NCBI GenBank assembly: GCA_017405805.1
Contig: JAFQZU010000004.1
Location: 70,379-110,946 of the forward strand
Reading direction: 5' to 3'
From: Lachnospiraceae bacterium
GTDB lineage: Bacteria > Bacillota > Clostridia > Lachnospirales > Lachnospiraceae
Length of the DNA: 40,568 nucleotides
The notes beneath the pieces are model-generated. The model was not told the DNA's origin. It did not search any database and was given only the letters and a program-made list of their open reading frames with translations. Positions 8,409 through 16,169 of the stretch are shown here, piece by piece. Both the position numbers and the translations under genes were made by a program. Every line of letters starts with the position of its first letter. The first letter of the stretch is position 1.

Positions 8409-8666
8409 ATGAAAGAAATTCTTTTCACAGTAACAGATCCTCTCGGAATTCATGCGCGTCCCGCTGGCATTCTGGTAAAAGAAGCGAAGAAATTCGGCAG
8501 CTCGATCACTGTTTTCAAAGGCGACAAGAGCTGTGACATGAGAAAGCTTCTTGCCCTGATGGGCCTGGCAGTCAAGCAGAACGACGAGATCACTGTCCGG
8601 ATCGAAGGCGACGATGAAGAGGCCTGCGCGGCAGCGATCGAGAAATTCCTGAAAGAGAATTTCTAA
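8409..8666 (+). CDS. ptsH: HPr phosphocarrier protein lacking Ser46
   Basis: Cytoplasmic phosphocarrier of 85 residues that passes phosphate from EI to EII proteins. His15 lies in the canonical GIHARPAG motif. The second signature normally reads with a serine at position 46 (as in NLKSIMGVMSLG), the HPr kinase target; here it reads DMRKLLALMGLAV, placing Lys at position 46. The protein should therefore do phosphotransfer but not the Ser-phosphorylated co-repressor role with CcpA. ATG 8409 is set by AAAAAAGGAGAA and by the start of the HPr fold; the frame is open upstream to 8340. ptsI follows after 27 bases. Confidence 0.95.
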   Translation: MKEILFTVTDPLGIHARPAGILVKEAKKFGSSITVFKGDKSCDMRKLLALMGLAVKQNDEITVRIEGDDEEACAAAIEKFLKENF

Positions 8667-8693
8667 GAGAATTTCTGATTGGAGGAAAGAAGC

Positions 8694-10319
8694 ATGATTG
8701 TTGCAACCGGCAAAAGCATTTTGAACGGCATTGCGATCGGCAGGATCAAGATCTACAAGACGCCTGTCTTCGAGATCAACGAGGGAACGGCAGAGGATCC
8801 GGATGCGGAACTCAAGCGGTTCGAGGTTGCGCTGATGAAGGCGATCGAACAGCAGGGTACTCTCTATGAGAAGGCGCTCAAGGACGCCGGCGAAGAGAGC
8901 GCGGCGATTTTTGAAGCGCACCAGATGATGCTGGAGGACGACGATCTCCAGGATTCCACAAGGGAGATCATTACCGATCAGAAGCACACGGCGGAATATG
9001 CCGTCAAGACTGCTTTTGACAGCTATGCGCAGATGTTTGCGGAGATGGACGATCCCTACATGAGAGCGAGAAGCGCCGACCTGATCGACGTGGAGAACTC
9101 CGTGCTGGAATTCCTTATGGGAATGGATACGAGCAGCCTGCAGGGAACGGAGCCTTCCATCCTGGTGGCGGAAGATCTGGCGCCCTCGGAGACGGTCAAG
9201 CTGGATAAGTCGCTGCTTCTGGGCATGATCACCCGCGAAGGAAGCTCCAACAGCCACACCGCGATCCTTGCCAGAAGCATGAATCTCCCCTCGCTGATCC
9301 AGTGCAAGGAGATCGACGACAGCTGGGACGGCAAGATGGCCATCCTCGACGGCTATAACGCATGCGTTTACATCGATCCCACAGAGGAGATCATGAAGGA
9401 ACGCTCGGCCAAATACGAAGAGGATCTTCGCATGCGGAAAATGCTCCAGGAGCTCAAGGGGCAGGAGAGCGTTACCGCGGACGGCAGAAAGGTGCGCGTC
9501 TATGCCAATATCGGCGGACCGGAGGATATCGAGCGCGTCAATGAAAACGACGCAGAGGGCGTAGGCCTGTTCCGCTCCGAGTTCGTGTATCTCAACAGCA
9601 ATGAGGAGCCCTCCGAGGAATTCCAGTTCAACGCCTACAAGCGTGTAGTCGAGGCGCTTGCGCCCAGAATGGTCATCATCCGCACCTGCGACATCGGCGC
9701 GGACAAGACCATCGATTACATGAACCTGGACAAGGAGGAAAATCCTGCCCTCGGCTTCAGGGCCATCCGCATCTGCCTGACCAGGAAGGACTTCTTCAAG
9801 ACACAGCTCAGGGCGCTGCTGCGGGCAACCGCCTACGGCAATATGGGCATCATGTTCCCCATGATCATCAGCCGCTGGGAGCTGGTGGAAGCGAAGGAGC
9901 TTCTCGAGGAGTGCAAAAAAGAGCTTCTGGCGGAAGGCCATAAGATCGGCGAATATGAGCTGGGCATCATGGTCGAGACGCCTGCCGCCGTGCTCTGCGC
10001 GGATGAGCTGGCGGAGGAAGTGGACTTCTTCTCCCTGGGCACCAACGACCTGACGCAGTACGTGTGCGCGATCGACCGCCAGAATGCCAAACTGGAGAAA
10101 TTCTCCGACACACATCATCCTGCGGTCCTGAAGGCGATCCAGATGACCGTCGACGCCGGCCACAGGCACGGCACGTGGGTCGGAATCTGCGGCGAGCTGG
10201 GCGCGGACCCCACCCTCACGGAGACCTTCCTCCGCATGGGCGTGGACGAGCTCTCGGTCAACGCCACAAGCGTTCTGCCGCTGAGAAAGATCATCCGCAG
10301 CGCAGATCTGTCAAAATAA
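8694..10319 (+). CDS. ptsI: Phosphoenolpyruvate-protein phosphotransferase (Enzyme I)
   Basis: First enzyme of the PTS; takes phosphate from PEP and gives it to HPr in the cytoplasm. The N-terminal domain carries the active-site His188 in SSNSHTAILAR. The C-terminal PEP-binding barrel carries GVGLFRSEFVYL, the metal-binding stretch ELGIMVETPAA, FSLGTNDLTQY, and catalytic Cys499 in GICGELGADP. The length of 541 residues is slightly below the usual 570. ATG 8694 is chosen over the TTG at 8679 because GGAGGAAAG (8681-8689) then lies at correct distance. A short direct repeat, GAGAATTTCT, occurs twice in the gap after ptsH. A strong terminator follows. Confidence 0.95.
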   Translation: MIVATGKSILNGIAIGRIKIYKTPVFEINEGTAEDPDAELKRFEVALMKAIEQQGTLYEKALKDAGEESAAIFEAHQMMLEDDDLQDSTREIITDQKHTAEYAVKTAFDSYAQMFAEMDDPYMRARSADLIDVENSVLEFLMGMDTSSLQGTEPSILVAEDLAPSETVKLDKSLLLGMITREGSSNSHTAILARSMNLPSLIQCKEIDDSWDGKMAILDGYNACVYIDPTEEIMKERSAKYEEDLRMRKMLQELKGQESVTADGRKVRVYANIGGPEDIERVNENDAEGVGLFRSEFVYLNSNEEPSEEFQFNAYKRVVEALAPRMVIIRTCDIGADKTIDYMNLDKEENPALGFRAIRICLTRKDFFKTQLRALLRATAYGNMGIMFPMIISRWELVEAKELLEECKKELLAEGHKIGEYELGIMVETPAAVLCADELAEEVDFFSLGTNDLTQYVCAIDRQNAKLEKFSDTHHPAVLKAIQMTVDAGHRHGTWVGICGELGADPTLTETFLRMGVDELSVNATSVLPLRKIIRSADLSK

Positions 10320-10345
10320 AGGTACGGTCAGTACTTTCTGTAAGC

Positions 10346-10377
10346 GCCATATCGGGGAGGCATCTCCCCGATATGGC
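10346..10377 (+). terminator. Terminator of ptsHI
   Basis: A perfect 14-bp stem (10346-10359 with 10364-10377) closes a four-base loop GCAT and is followed by ATTTTAC. The T-run is short, but the stem is long and GC-rich and sits 26 bases after the ptsI stop. Confidence 0.8.
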
Positions 10378-10385
10378 ATTTTACT

Positions 10386-10423
10386 ATACCGGCTCCCGCT
10401 CCACATATGGAGCGTTCCGGTAT
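10386..10423 (+). repeat. Second imperfect hairpin after ptsI
   Basis: ATACCGG (10386-10392) pairs with CCGGTAT (10417-10423), and inside it CGCTCCA pairs with TGGAGCG around a CATA loop. No T-run follows. It may be a 3'-end stabiliser or back-up terminator. The next 140 bases are AT-rich and hold the upstream side of the sigma-54 promoter; nothing else was seen there apart from a TTTACGGGCAAAA at 10531-10543 that resembles the operator half-sites further on. Confidence 0.4.
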
Positions 10424-10565
10424 CAAAACACTCATATTTGAAGCACTTCTCATAAAATTCCACAATTTTCCGGAAAAATTAATAGTCATTTTATAAAATT
10501 TTCCCAACTAAAAATGCGATGAGGACGGCGTTTACGGGCAAAATAGGCAGTTACGGCGCCTTTTT

Positions 10566-10581
10566 TGGCATGCCTATTGCT
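10566..10581 (+). promoter_or_regulatory. Sigma-54 (-24/-12) promoter of the CoA operon
   Basis: TGGCAT-GCCTA-TTGCT closely matches the RpoN consensus TGGCAC-N5-TTGCW, with the invariant GG and GC doublets exactly 12 bases apart. Predicted start is near 10592, giving a leader of about 75 bases before the crotonase gene. Such promoters need an AAA+ activator; two are encoded at 32523 and 34289. Confidence 0.8.
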
Positions 10582-10605
10582 ACTAATTACCATGAAACCT
10601 TTTGC

Positions 10606-10631
10606 TGCCCGTAAAAATGGGTATACGGGCA
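10606..10631 (+). promoter_or_regulatory. Palindromic operator-like site TGCCCGTA-N10-TACGGGCA
   Basis: A perfect 8-bp inverted repeat with a 10-base spacer. An extra half-site, TACGGGCA, occurs upstream at 10533-10540. The spacing suits a dimeric helix-turn-helix protein such as the Fis-type domain of a sigma-54 activator. The palindrome lies just downstream of the predicted transcription start, an unusual place for an activator site, so it could instead be repressive or work on RNA. Confidence 0.55.
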
Positions 10632-10667
10632 ATGTGTAATCAGTTCTACTGAAGAAAGGGGGACATT

Positions 10668-11474
10668 ATGGGTAAATTATTTGAACAGGCAGCTGCAAGC
10701 GCGCAGAACGTTGCCGGAGCAATGGACGGGGCGGTCGCGATCCTGACGATGAATCGTCCGAAAGCGATGAACGCATTGAATGACCAGACCCTCGGCGAGC
10801 TCGACGCGTATTTTACGGCGATCGCTGAGGATGAGGATATTCTGGGTGTAATTATCACCGGAAACGGAAAAGCTTTTGTCGCGGGCGCGGACATCAGCCA
10901 GATGCAGCCCTATGGCGCTGCGGAAGGCAGAAAGTACGCAGATCGCGCACAGACCCTTTTCAGCAAGATCGAGTGCACTGAGAAGCCCGTCATCGCTGCG
11001 GTCAACGGCTATGCGCTTGGCGGCGGGTGCGAGCTCTCCATGAGCTGCGATATCAGGATCGCTTCCGAGAAGGCAGTCTTCGGACAGCCGGAAGCCAACC
11101 TCGGCCTGATCCCCTGCTTCGGCGGCACGCAGAGACTTTCCAGACTTGTCGGCACGGGCATCGCAAAAGAGCTGATCTATACCTGCCGTCAGGTCAAGGC
11201 AGATGAGGCAAAAGAGATCGGCCTCGTCAACAAAGTCGTTCCTGCGGATGAGCTTATGAACGAAGCAAAGGCCATGATGGACATGATCCTTCTTCGCTCC
11301 CCTGTTGCGATCGCGTACTGCAAAGTCGCCATCAACCGCGGCGTGGACACCGACCTGCGCAATGGTCTCGAGATCGAGAAGGACTGCGCGGCAGTCGTAT
11401 TCAGTACCGAGGACAAGCAGGAAGGCGTCAATGCATTCCTGGAGAAGAGAAAACCCGTGTTCAAGAACCGCTAA
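10668..11474 (+). CDS. Enoyl-CoA hydratase/3-hydroxyacyl-CoA dehydratase (crotonase family)
   Basis: Interconverts a 3-hydroxyacyl-CoA and a 2-enoyl-CoA in the cytoplasm. The 268-residue protein has the crotonase fold: oxyanion-hole segment KAFVAGADISQM, then ALGGGCELSMSCDIRIA and FGQPEANLGLIPCFGG. Both catalytic glutamates are present, Glu122 and Glu142, with the 20-residue spacing of classical hydratases (144/164 in the rat enzyme), so hydration/dehydration is expected rather than another crotonase chemistry. GAAAGGGGG precedes the ATG. First gene of the sigma-54 operon; a permease, CoA-transferase and acyl-CoA dehydrogenase follow. Role is comparable to CaiD of carnitine metabolism or Crt of butyrate formation; the acyl group is unknown. 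Confidence 0.9.
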   Translation: MGKLFEQAAASAQNVAGAMDGAVAILTMNRPKAMNALNDQTLGELDAYFTAIAEDEDILGVIITGNGKAFVAGADISQMQPYGAAEGRKYADRAQTLFSKIECTEKPVIAAVNGYALGGGCELSMSCDIRIASEKAVFGQPEANLGLIPCFGGTQRLSRLVGTGIAKELIYTCRQVKADEAKEIGLVNKVVPADELMNEAKAMMDMILLRSPVAIAYCKVAINRGVDTDLRNGLEIEKDCAAVVFSTEDKQEGVNAFLEKRKPVFKNR

Positions 11475-11562
11475 TCGTTTTGAAAGTCATTTGAAAATCA
11501 CTCATTAATTTGACACGGCAGGTTTCACTACAGAATATAACAGAGAAATGGAGTAAAACTAT

Positions 11563-12879
11563 ATGAATACACTAGGCATTATTGGTATAGTGCTTGCCTT
11601 TGCTTTGCTGATGTTCCTTATCATGCGAAACCTCAATCTGTATCTTACGGTTTTCATCTGCGTGGTAGTCGTTATCGTCTTCAACACGCTTTCTCCTTAT
11701 GAGACTTTCAAAGATACATACATGACCGGTTTCGTAGGATTCTTTAAGAATTATTTCTTACTGTTCCTGGCAGGCACAGTTCTTGCGAAATTCATGGACA
11801 TCACCAACGCCGCGAGAAGTATCGCCCAGACCATCATCAAGAAAATCGGTAAAGACTGGGCCTTCGTATCCGTCCCGATCGCATGCGCGATCCTTTCCTA
11901 CGGCGGCGTTTCCGCACACGTCGGTGCGTTCTGCGTCTTCGCGATCGCTCTGGAGATCTGGCGTGAAGCGGATCTTCCCAGACGCGCCCTTCCCGGCACC
12001 CTGTTCTTCGGCGTTGCGACCTTCGGTATGATCGCGCCCGGCGCGGTGCAGATCCACAACGCGGTTCCGGCGACCAACCTCGGCACCAGCTACATGGCAG
12101 GCGCGGTAGTCGGTTTCATCTCCATCGCCTTCATGGGTATTGCAGGTATCGCTTACCTTAAGTTCTGGCTTGACAAAGCTGTCAAGAACGGCGAGCATTT
12201 CGTGGAAAGAGCGGACGACGATTTCACGACGGACGACGCCGCAGCGCTTCCCAATTTCGGTATTGCGCTGCTCCCGCTCATCATTTGTATCGTCCTGGTC
12301 AATGTCAAGATCGGTGGAAACAGCTTCCCCGTAGAAGCGGCTGTCTTTATCGCAGCTCTGTCTGCGCTGGCGCTTATGTGGAAGTATATCGATAAGAAAA
12401 AGCCCCTTCAGACTTCCTTCCAGGAAGCGCTGACGACGGCCATCATCTCCGTTTCCAACACCTGCTGCGTCGTTGGTTTCGGTGCTGTCGTTTCCTCGAC
12501 CGAAGCGTTCCAGGATATCGTTCAGATCATGCTTAACATCCCCGGCCCCAGGCTCCTTTCGCTGCTCATCGGTACCACCGTTATCTGCGGTATCTGCGGA
12601 AGTGCTTCCGGCGGTCTGGGCATCGCGGTTCCGATCCTCGGTCCCGTGTACACGCAGATGGGAATTTCCCCTGCCATCGTACACCGCGTCATGAGCCTTT
12701 CCTCTTCGGCTCTCGACTCTCTGCCGCACAACGGCGTCGTCGTCACGATCACGACCGGTCTTTGCAAAGAGACCCATCGCGATTCCTACGGCCTCACCTG
12801 TGTCCTCAGTGTCGTGATCCCGTTCATCGGCTCGCTGATCGGCGTCATACTGTTTACATTGTTCCCCGGTCTGCCGTAA
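11563..12879 (+). CDS. GntP-family carboxylate permease
   Basis: Integral membrane symporter of 438 residues with about twelve hydrophobic segments; the family carries gluconate and related hydroxy- or keto-acids, and some members carry 3-hydroxybutyrate. Visible family features include the N-terminal MNTLGIIGIVLAFALLMFLI helix, SYGGVSAHVGAF, FGMIAPGAVQIHNAVPATNLGTSYMAGA, and SSSALDSLPHNGVVV near the C-terminus. GGAG lies 10 bases before ATG 11563. It sits between the crotonase and CoA-transferase genes, so it most likely imports the acid that the transferase activates. The hydroxycarboxylate substrate is inferred from this context. Confidence 0.85.
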   Translation: MNTLGIIGIVLAFALLMFLIMRNLNLYLTVFICVVVVIVFNTLSPYETFKDTYMTGFVGFFKNYFLLFLAGTVLAKFMDITNAARSIAQTIIKKIGKDWAFVSVPIACAILSYGGVSAHVGAFCVFAIALEIWREADLPRRALPGTLFFGVATFGMIAPGAVQIHNAVPATNLGTSYMAGAVVGFISIAFMGIAGIAYLKFWLDKAVKNGEHFVERADDDFTTDDAAALPNFGIALLPLIICIVLVNVKIGGNSFPVEAAVFIAALSALALMWKYIDKKKPLQTSFQEALTTAIISVSNTCCVVGFGAVVSSTEAFQDIVQIMLNIPGPRLLSLLIGTTVICGICGSASGGLGIAVPILGPVYTQMGISPAIVHRVMSLSSSALDSLPHNGVVVTITTGLCKETHRDSYGLTCVLSVVIPFIGSLIGVILFTLFPGLP

Positions 12880-12978
12880 TTCCAGACCCGTCATATTGAT
12901 TGATGCTTGCTGCGGGGTCCGCTTCGGAATGCGGCGGACTCCCGCGATATGTGCAGTATTCCGGAAAGAGAGGTTATA

Positions 12979-14214
12979 ATGTTCCAGCCGTTAAAAGGTG
13001 TTAAGGTTATCGATCTTACTTATTTTGTCGCAGGACCCGGCGCAGCCAGAATCCTTGCGGACTGGGGCGCAGACGTCATCAAGGTAGAGCCCGGCTTCGG
13101 TGATCCCGGACGCGGCACCGGCGCTACCATGTCCTGCCCGACCGAGAAGGACTGCAACCCCTTCTATACCATTTATAATATGAACAAGAGAGGCATCGCT
13201 CTCAACCTCAAGAAAGAGGAAGGAAAAGCTATCCTCGACAAAATTCTGGAAACAGCAGATGTTTTCGTGAGCAGCTACAGGACGGGCGCCCTGAAGCGTC
13301 TGGGCCTGGATTATGACTCACTGAGCAAGAAATTCCCGCACCTGATCTGGGCGCAGATCAATGGTTTTGGCGATTTCGGCCCCGCCAAGGACAACGCCGG
13401 ATTTGATACGGTCGCGTTCTGGGCGCGCTCCGGCGCAATGATCGACCTCACGGAGAAGGACACGAGCCCCATCAACCCGCTGATCGGCTTCGGCGACGCT
13501 ACGACCTCCTGCTCGCTGGCAGGCGGCATCTCCGCAGCGCTTTATCAGAAGGCCAAGACCGGCAAGGGCTGCAAGGTCATGATCTCCCTGTTCGGCCAGG
13601 CGATCTGGAGTGAGAGCGCGGGCATGGTCTCCGTCCAGTACGGCGACGAGTATCCCAAGACCCGTCTCAATCCCGGCAGCCCCGTCATGGACACCTACTG
13701 CAGCTCCGACGGCAAGTGGTTCTACATGAGTATCCTGGAGCCCGACCGCTACAACAACAAGCTCTTTGAAGAGCTGGGCCTCAATGACCTGATCGACAAT
13801 CCGGATTACTGCACGGCAGCCGGATCCAAGGCTCATTCCAAAGAGCTGGTCAGCATCCTGGCTCCCGCTTTTGCCAAGTTCACAATGGAACAGATCGAAG
13901 GGATCTTCGCACGTGCCGACATCGCGTACGACCACGTCCAGCACATCAGCGAAGTCGTGAACGATCCGCAGGCGCTGGAGAACAAGTACATCGTACCGTT
14001 CGCCAACAATGACGGAACCATCACAAAGCAGCCCACGACTCCCATCCGCTTCACACTCACTGAGCCCAAGAGCGTTGAGGACATCGCTCCCACGCTGGAC
14101 CGCCAGGCTCCCATGATCGGCGAGCATACGGTCGAAGTCCTCAAGGAGTACGGATATGCGGACGACGTCATTCAGAAATATATTGAAGACGGCGTTGTGA
14201 CTGTGACAAAATAA
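12979..14214 (+). CDS. Class III (CaiB/BaiF) CoA-transferase, FldA/HadA-like
   Basis: Moves CoA between an acyl-CoA donor and a carboxylic acid. The 411-residue protein begins FQPLKGVKVIDLTYFVAGPGAARILADWGADVIKVE, the family N-terminal signature, and has the catalytic aspartate candidate Asp173 in GFGDATTS, matching the GLGDHQAG region of phenyllactate CoA-transferase FldA. The C-terminal part (IGEHTVEVLKEYGY) is also typical. ATG 12979 follows GAAAGAGAGG; the frame is open to 12907 but without family similarity. No 2-hydroxyacyl-CoA dehydratase gene (HadBC/FldBC) follows, so the partner chemistry here is the crotonase and acyl-CoA dehydrogenase, as in the Cai pathway. The acid is not identified. 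Confidence 0.88.
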   Translation: MFQPLKGVKVIDLTYFVAGPGAARILADWGADVIKVEPGFGDPGRGTGATMSCPTEKDCNPFYTIYNMNKRGIALNLKKEEGKAILDKILETADVFVSSYRTGALKRLGLDYDSLSKKFPHLIWAQINGFGDFGPAKDNAGFDTVAFWARSGAMIDLTEKDTSPINPLIGFGDATTSCSLAGGISAALYQKAKTGKGCKVMISLFGQAIWSESAGMVSVQYGDEYPKTRLNPGSPVMDTYCSSDGKWFYMSILEPDRYNNKLFEELGLNDLIDNPDYCTAAGSKAHSKELVSILAPAFAKFTMEQIEGIFARADIAYDHVQHISEVVNDPQALENKYIVPFANNDGTITKQPTTPIRFTLTEPKSVEDIAPTLDRQAPMIGEHTVEVLKEYGYADDVIQKYIEDGVVTVTK

Positions 14215-14261
14215 AAGTGTCACTGTAAGACTTGGACCTCAGAAAGGAGGCGGAATACCCT

Positions 14262-15401
14262 ATGGCAATTATTATGACTGAAGACCAGAGGACAATGGTC
14301 GAACTCGCGAAACAGTTTGCGGAAAAAGAGATCGCTCCCTATTCCCAGGAGATGGACGAGACCGGCGTAATGCGCCACGAGATCGTCGAGAAGATGGCCG
14401 AGCTTGGCTTTATGGGCATCAACATCCCCGAGGAGTACGGCGGAGCAGGCCTTGACGAGATCACCAAGGTCCTGGTCATCGAGGAGATCGCAAAGGTCGA
14501 CGCATCGGTGGCGGAGCTCCTTTCCGTGCACACTCTGGTCAATGACATTTTCCTGAAACAGGCCAACGAGGAGCAGAAGAAGAAATATCTCGCGATGGCC
14601 AGCGAAGGCAAGATCGGCGCTTTCGCGCTGACAGAGCCCGGCGCGGGTTCCGACGCGGCGGCAGCCAAGACGAAAGCGATCGTCGACGGCGATGACTATG
14701 TCATCGACGGCACAAAGTGCTTCATCTCCAACATGGGCCCCAACGAGGGCGACTATGTCGTGGTGATCGCGCTGACAGAACCCGAGAAGAAGACAAAAGG
14801 CATGTCTGCCATTATCGTCGACCGCGGTACGCCCGGCTTCTCCGTCGGCAAGACAGAGAACAAGATGGGCCTTCGCGCAGCACCGGTATCCGAGCTGATC
14901 TTCGAGAACTGCCGTGTTCCCAGATCCAATCTGATCGGACAGGAAGGCAGAGGCTTTATGATCGCCATGGCAGCGCTTGACGGCGGCCGTATCGGCATGG
15001 GCGCGCAGGCAGTCGGCATCGCGGAAGGCGCGATCGAGGCAGCCGTGAAGTATTCCCACGAGCGTATCCAGTTCGGCAAACCGATCAACGCAAACCAGGG
15101 TATCCAGTGGTATCTGGCCGACATGGCGACCACGACCGAAGCTGCCAAGCTCCTTGTCTGGAACGCAGCCAATCTCCGTCAGAACGGGATCAACATCAAC
15201 AAGGAAGCGGCAATGGCGAAATACTATGCCTCCGAGAACGCGGTGGCAGTCTGCCACAAGGCCCTTCAGATCCACGGCGGCTACGGCTACATGAAGGACT
15301 ATGCGATCGAGCGCATGTACAGAGACGCACGTATCGTTCCTCTGTACGAAGGAACTTCCGAAGTGCAGAAGATGGTCATTTCCAGGGCGGTCATCAAGTA
15401 A
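14262..15401 (+). CDS. Acyl-CoA dehydrogenase / enoyl-CoA reductase
   Basis: FAD enzyme of 379 residues that oxidises acyl-CoA or, with low-potential electrons, reduces enoyl-CoA. FAD-binding stretch ALTEPGAGSDAA, substrate-loop CFISNMG, and ALQIHGGYGYMKDY are present; the catalytic base is Glu363 in LYEGTSEVQ, the position used by short-chain dehydrogenases. AGAAAGGAGG (14241-14250) supports ATG 14262. It is last in the sigma-54 operon, 47 bases after the CoA-transferase. No etfAB genes are in the window, so electron-transfer flavoproteins must be encoded elsewhere. The analogy is CaiA (crotonobetainyl-CoA reductase) or butyryl-CoA dehydrogenase. Confidence 0.92.
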   Translation: MAIIMTEDQRTMVELAKQFAEKEIAPYSQEMDETGVMRHEIVEKMAELGFMGINIPEEYGGAGLDEITKVLVIEEIAKVDASVAELLSVHTLVNDIFLKQANEEQKKKYLAMASEGKIGAFALTEPGAGSDAAAAKTKAIVDGDDYVIDGTKCFISNMGPNEGDYVVVIALTEPEKKTKGMSAIIVDRGTPGFSVGKTENKMGLRAAPVSELIFENCRVPRSNLIGQEGRGFMIAMAALDGGRIGMGAQAVGIAEGAIEAAVKYSHERIQFGKPINANQGIQWYLADMATTTEAAKLLVWNAANLRQNGININKEAAMAKYYASENAVAVCHKALQIHGGYGYMKDYAIERMYRDARIVPLYEGTSEVQKMVISRAVIK

Positions 15402-15433
15402 AGCTGAGAACGCCGTAAAGTAAAAACAGCCCG

Positions 15434-15484
15434 GAACGGTTCGGCATTTCCCCCTTTTTGGAAATGCCGGGCCGTTCTTTTTTT
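15434..15484 (+). terminator. Terminator of the CoA operon
   Basis: An 18-bp stem (15434-15451 with 15460-15477), continuous if two G-U pairs are allowed, closes an 8-base loop and runs into eight T residues. It lies 32 bases after the acyl-CoA dehydrogenase stop and closes the four-gene unit. Confidence 0.92.
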
Positions 15485-15628
15485 AAAATCATTAATTTTT
15501 TAAGAAGTCCATCTTTTTCTGTATCAAAAACGATAAAATTGCGTTAGAATTAATAAGGCGTAAGCACACGGCGACTGCCTGTTGTGAGGATGTATTTCGA
15601 GATTTGAAAAGTGAAGGAGGATACTTCA

Positions 15629-16066
15629 ATGGCAGAAAAAGGTAATAAGCTCAGTGACGGCCTCAAGAAATTCTTACTGGTAGGCATCGGCGCAGCGGCG
15701 ACCACGGTGGAGAAATCCCAGGAGATCATCGAGGATCTGGCAAAGAAGGGCGAGATCACGGTAGAGCAGAGCAAGGATCTGCAGCAGAACATGCGCAACA
15801 TGTTCGAGAAGACCGGCAACGACGCCGAGGAGCTGGCAAAGAAGCTGGCTAAGCTTCCCGAGGAGCAGCTCGACAACGTGAGAAAGCTCATGGAGGACAT
15901 CAAGAAGAAGGCGGAAGAAGCCAAGGCTGAGGAAGAGGCGGAGCTCGCTGAGGAAGAGCTCGAGAAGGCCGAGGAGGAGATGTACAAGGAAGAGGGCGCT
16001 CCTTCGGTGCCGCTTGAAGCGCCGGCAGAGGAGAAGCCTGAGGAAGAGGAGAAGGCTGAGGCCTGA
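15629..16066 (+). CDS. Phasin-like acidic coiled-coil protein
   Basis: Protein of 145 residues resembling the short Firmicutes proteins annotated as polyhydroxyalkanoate-synthesis regulator/phasin. A small hydrophobic patch (KFLLVGIGAAATTVEKSQE) leads into an amphipathic helical region (to about residue 90) and then a Glu/Ala/Lys-rich tail. GAAGGAGG lies just before ATG 15629; a TAGAAT at 15545-15550 may be its -10. It is flanked by terminators on both sides, so it is a single-gene unit. No PHA synthase is in the window, so a granule role is not supported here. A membrane- or surface-associated helical protein is as much as the sequence shows. Confidence 0.65.
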   Translation: MAEKGNKLSDGLKKFLLVGIGAAATTVEKSQEIIEDLAKKGEITVEQSKDLQQNMRNMFEKTGNDAEELAKKLAKLPEEQLDNVRKLMEDIKKKAEEAKAEEEAELAEEELEKAEEEMYKEEGAPSVPLEAPAEEKPEEEEKAEA

Positions 16067-16100
16067 TCGGATCCGTATCGGATATTTGGATAAGATGTGA

Positions 16101-16132
16101 GCAGGGGGTGCCGGACGGCACCCCCTGCTTTT
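16101..16132 (+). terminator. Terminator of the phasin-like gene
   Basis: A perfect 12-bp stem, GCAGGGGGTGCC with GGCACCCCCTGC, closes the loop GGAC and is followed by TTTT. It lies between the convergent phasin-like and murG genes. Confidence 0.9.
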
Positions 16133-16169
16133 GCGTTGGATCTCTGCTTTGGATTGACCGGCGCATTCA

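Noticed and set aside
8310-10169. Minus-strand open frame of about 619 codons opposite ptsH and ptsI
   Set aside because: Spans the promoter and two unmistakable PTS genes; no family features.
12979-14214. Assignment of the CoA-transferase to a leucine or phenylalanine reductive (HadA/FldA) pathway
   Set aside because: The hallmark 2-hydroxyacyl-CoA dehydratase subunits and activator are absent; the neighbours are a crotonase and an acyl-CoA dehydrogenase.
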